From Bacillus sp. AFS037270 (GTDB taxonomy: Bacteria; Bacillota; Bacilli; Bacillales_B; DSM-18226): a stretch of 5,793 nucleotides of DNA. The position numbers and the translations under genes are program-made. Location of the stretch: the NCBI RefSeq assembly GCF_002585305.1, contig NZ_NUNF01000074.1, forward strand, positions 1-5,793, written 5' to 3'. The notes under the pieces are model-generated. The model saw only the letters and a program-made list of their open reading frames with translations. It was not told the DNA's origin and ran no database searches. Below, one piece after another: positions 4,378 to 5,793 of this stretch. The first letter of the stretch is position 1. Every line of letters starts with the position of its first letter.

Positions 4378-5793
4378 TTATTTTGTCAAAACTTCATTCT
4401 GTCTATTGTTAAGGGTGTCAATAACTTTTTTAAACAACTGCACCGTTTCATCACCTGGTGCGTTGGCTAATATCTCAATAATCGATAACTGATATGCAAA
4501 CTGAATAGCTGGATTGTTCATTAAATCCGGCGCATACTGATTTAAAATTTGTACTGCCAGAGGCTCATCAAGAATTTCCTTCAGCGTCGAATCAAATGTA
4601 AACCGTTCTTTTTCTAAATTAGTTTCTGTCGCGTACTCATACTTATAGGTTCCGGAACCTAATTCAATTGGTTCTTCTTTCTCTGGAAGGTATAACACTG
4701 CGGTCGTATTTGCAGGAATCTCAACTTTTATCTTGATCCATTTATCCTGGCAAACCCAAGCACTTTTTATTTCGCCGTAAACAGAATTAAATGTTGCTTC
4801 CACTGAAGTAATTCCTTTAATAAACTGTGGCTTTATCAGGATTCTCTTGTACCCTGGTTCCAATTGGTTGATACCGGCAAGTTTTCGGTACATCCAGTCG
4901 CCGATTGAACCGTAAGCATAGTGGTTTAAGGAATTCATTCCAGAGGTATCAAAATCTCCATTTGGTAAAATCGAATTCCAGCGCTCCCATATTGTTGTAG
5001 CCCCTTTTTTCACAGAATAAAGCCACGATGGATAATCCTCTCTTAAGAATAGAATTCCCGCTAGATCATGAAGAGTATTTTCCGTCAAAGTATGGCATAA
5101 ATACGGAGTTCCAACAAAGCCGGTAGAAAGGTGGTTTTTATGGTTTGCAATATTGGTTGCCAAGGATTTTAGAATTCTATCGCGATACTTTTCTTCTGCC
5201 AAATCAAAATAAAGCGCTAATATACAGCCTGTCTGTGTTTCACTCAAAATTCTTCCAGTAGAAGTAATATATTCTTCATTAAATGCCTTTTTAATTTCCC
5301 CATATAGTTCATCGTACTTATCGGCATCTTCTGTATAATTTAGAAGTCTTGACGTTTTTCTCACGATATCTGTTGAATATGCATAGTAGGCATTTGCGAC
5401 TAAGTGTTTATCAGTGGCTCCTGAAAAGTCTGCACTTTCTTCTTTGTCTAATGCCAGCCAGTCTCCATACTGAAAGCCGGTCTGCCATAGTCCGTTACTA
5501 CCGCAGCGTGATTTGATAAAATCAACCCAGCCCTTCATACTTTCATATTGTTCTTCCAAAATCCTCTTATCCCCATATGTCTGATAAATGACCCAAGGAA
5601 TAATGACTGCGGCATCACTCCAGGCAGCCGCACCTTCCTGTTGTACTAAAATATTCGGAATAACATGAGGAACACCAAATTCTGCTGTCTGTTCCGATGC
5701 TAAATCATGCAGCCATTTAGTAAAGAACAAAGCTACATTTCGATTATAGGCAGCAGTTCCTGCGAACACCTGAGCATCACCTGTCCAGCCAAG
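4378..5793 (-). CDS. Alpha-L-rhamnosidase (GH78), C-terminal part, cut by right edge
   Basis: The last 471 residues of a second GH78 alpha-L-rhamnosidase, an inverting enzyme that releases L-rhamnose. The fragment opens with LGWTGDAQVFAGTAAYN, the end of the conserved RDERLGWTGDAQ motif; the acidic residue of DER, taken as the general acid in the family, lies just outside. The (alpha/alpha)6 barrel continues through AWSDAAVIIPW, QYGDWLA and TGFVGTPYL to GATTIWERWNS, whose Glu (fragment residue 270) matches the family's proposed general base, and SLNHYAYGSIGDW. The beta-sandwich C domain (about 305-390) starts GYKRILIKPQF. A further helical tail of about 74 residues follows (STLKEILDEPLAVQILNQ onwards), which ordinary GH78 enzymes lack. 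The GTG at 5769 (V of DAQV) is internal, not a start. No terminator follows; the MFS remnant comes next, so transcription may continue toward the GH3 gene. Confidence 0.95.
   Translation of the reverse strand, partial: LGWTGDAQVFAGTAAYNRNVALFFTKWLHDLASEQTAEFGVPHVIPNILVQQEGAAAWSDAAVIIPWVIYQTYGDKRILEEQYESMKGWVDFIKSRCGSNGLWQTGFQYGDWLALDKEESADFSGATDKHLVANAYYAYSTDIVRKTSRLLNYTEDADKYDELYGEIKKAFNEEYITSTGRILSETQTGCILALYFDLAEEKYRDRILKSLATNIANHKNHLSTGFVGTPYLCHTLTENTLHDLAGILFLREDYPSWLYSVKKGATTIWERWNSILPNGDFDTSGMNSLNHYAYGSIGDWMYRKLAGINQLEPGYKRILIKPQFIKGITSVEATFNSVYGEIKSAWVCQDKWIKIKVEIPANTTAVLYLPEKEEPIELGSGTYKYEYATETNLEKERFTFDSTLKEILDEPLAVQILNQYAPDLMNNPAIQFAYQLSIIEILANAPGDETVQLFKKVIDTLNNRQNEVLTK

Noticed and set aside
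1..5793. tRNA or rRNA genes, CRISPR arrays, insertion sequence ends
   Set aside because: No cloverleaf-like sequence, regularly spaced direct repeats, transposase remnant or terminal inverted repeats were seen on reading, although the gene decay would fit past rearrangement.

Overview
The window is a carbohydrate-degradation locus on the minus strand of a low-GC Gram-positive bacterium, most likely a Bacillales member. This placement is inferred from the A+T-rich composition, the consensus AGGAG/AAAGGAGG Shine-Dalgarno sequences, a CcpA-like cre site and the protein types. Every recognisable gene reads right to left.

In order of transcription: (1) 5793-4378 is the C-terminal two-thirds of an alpha-L-rhamnosidase (GH78), whose start lies beyond the right edge. 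(2) 4353-3863 is a badly decayed C-terminal half of a major facilitator superfamily (MFS) sugar transporter. (3) 3871-3760 holds a possible promoter, a perfect palindrome and a strong ribosome binding site. (4) 3762-1241 is a GH3 beta-glucosidase. Its catalytic part (735 codons from the ATG at 3448) is preceded in frame by about 80 further codons. A one-base frame change at a run of seven A separates those from a well-supported start at 3762. (5) 1240-1082 is a C-terminal scrap of a GPH-type sugar:cation symporter. (6) 1065-1021 is a strong intrinsic terminator. (7) 1020-751 is a gene-free A+T-rich regulatory stretch with a cre-like box and an inverted repeat. (8) 750-1 is the N-terminal 250 codons of a second GH78 alpha-L-rhamnosidase, running off the left edge.

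Two rhamnosidases around a cytoplasmic beta-glucosidase suggest breakdown of imported rhamnose- and glucose-containing oligosaccharides or glycosides, such as rhamnoglucosides or gellan-type fragments: GH78 removes L-rhamnose and GH3 removes beta-glucose. Both transporter genes between them are reduced to their 3' ends, so uptake must depend on something outside the window, or the locus is decaying.

The most interesting point is the GH3 5' end. The frame change coincides exactly, and in the correct phase, with A_AAA_AAG, the classic bacterial -1 slippery heptamer. This could be programmed frameshifting that makes an 840-residue fusion, or a recent one-base loss (or sequencing error) in a locus that is visibly losing genes. 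The second explanation is more probable, but the first can be tested.
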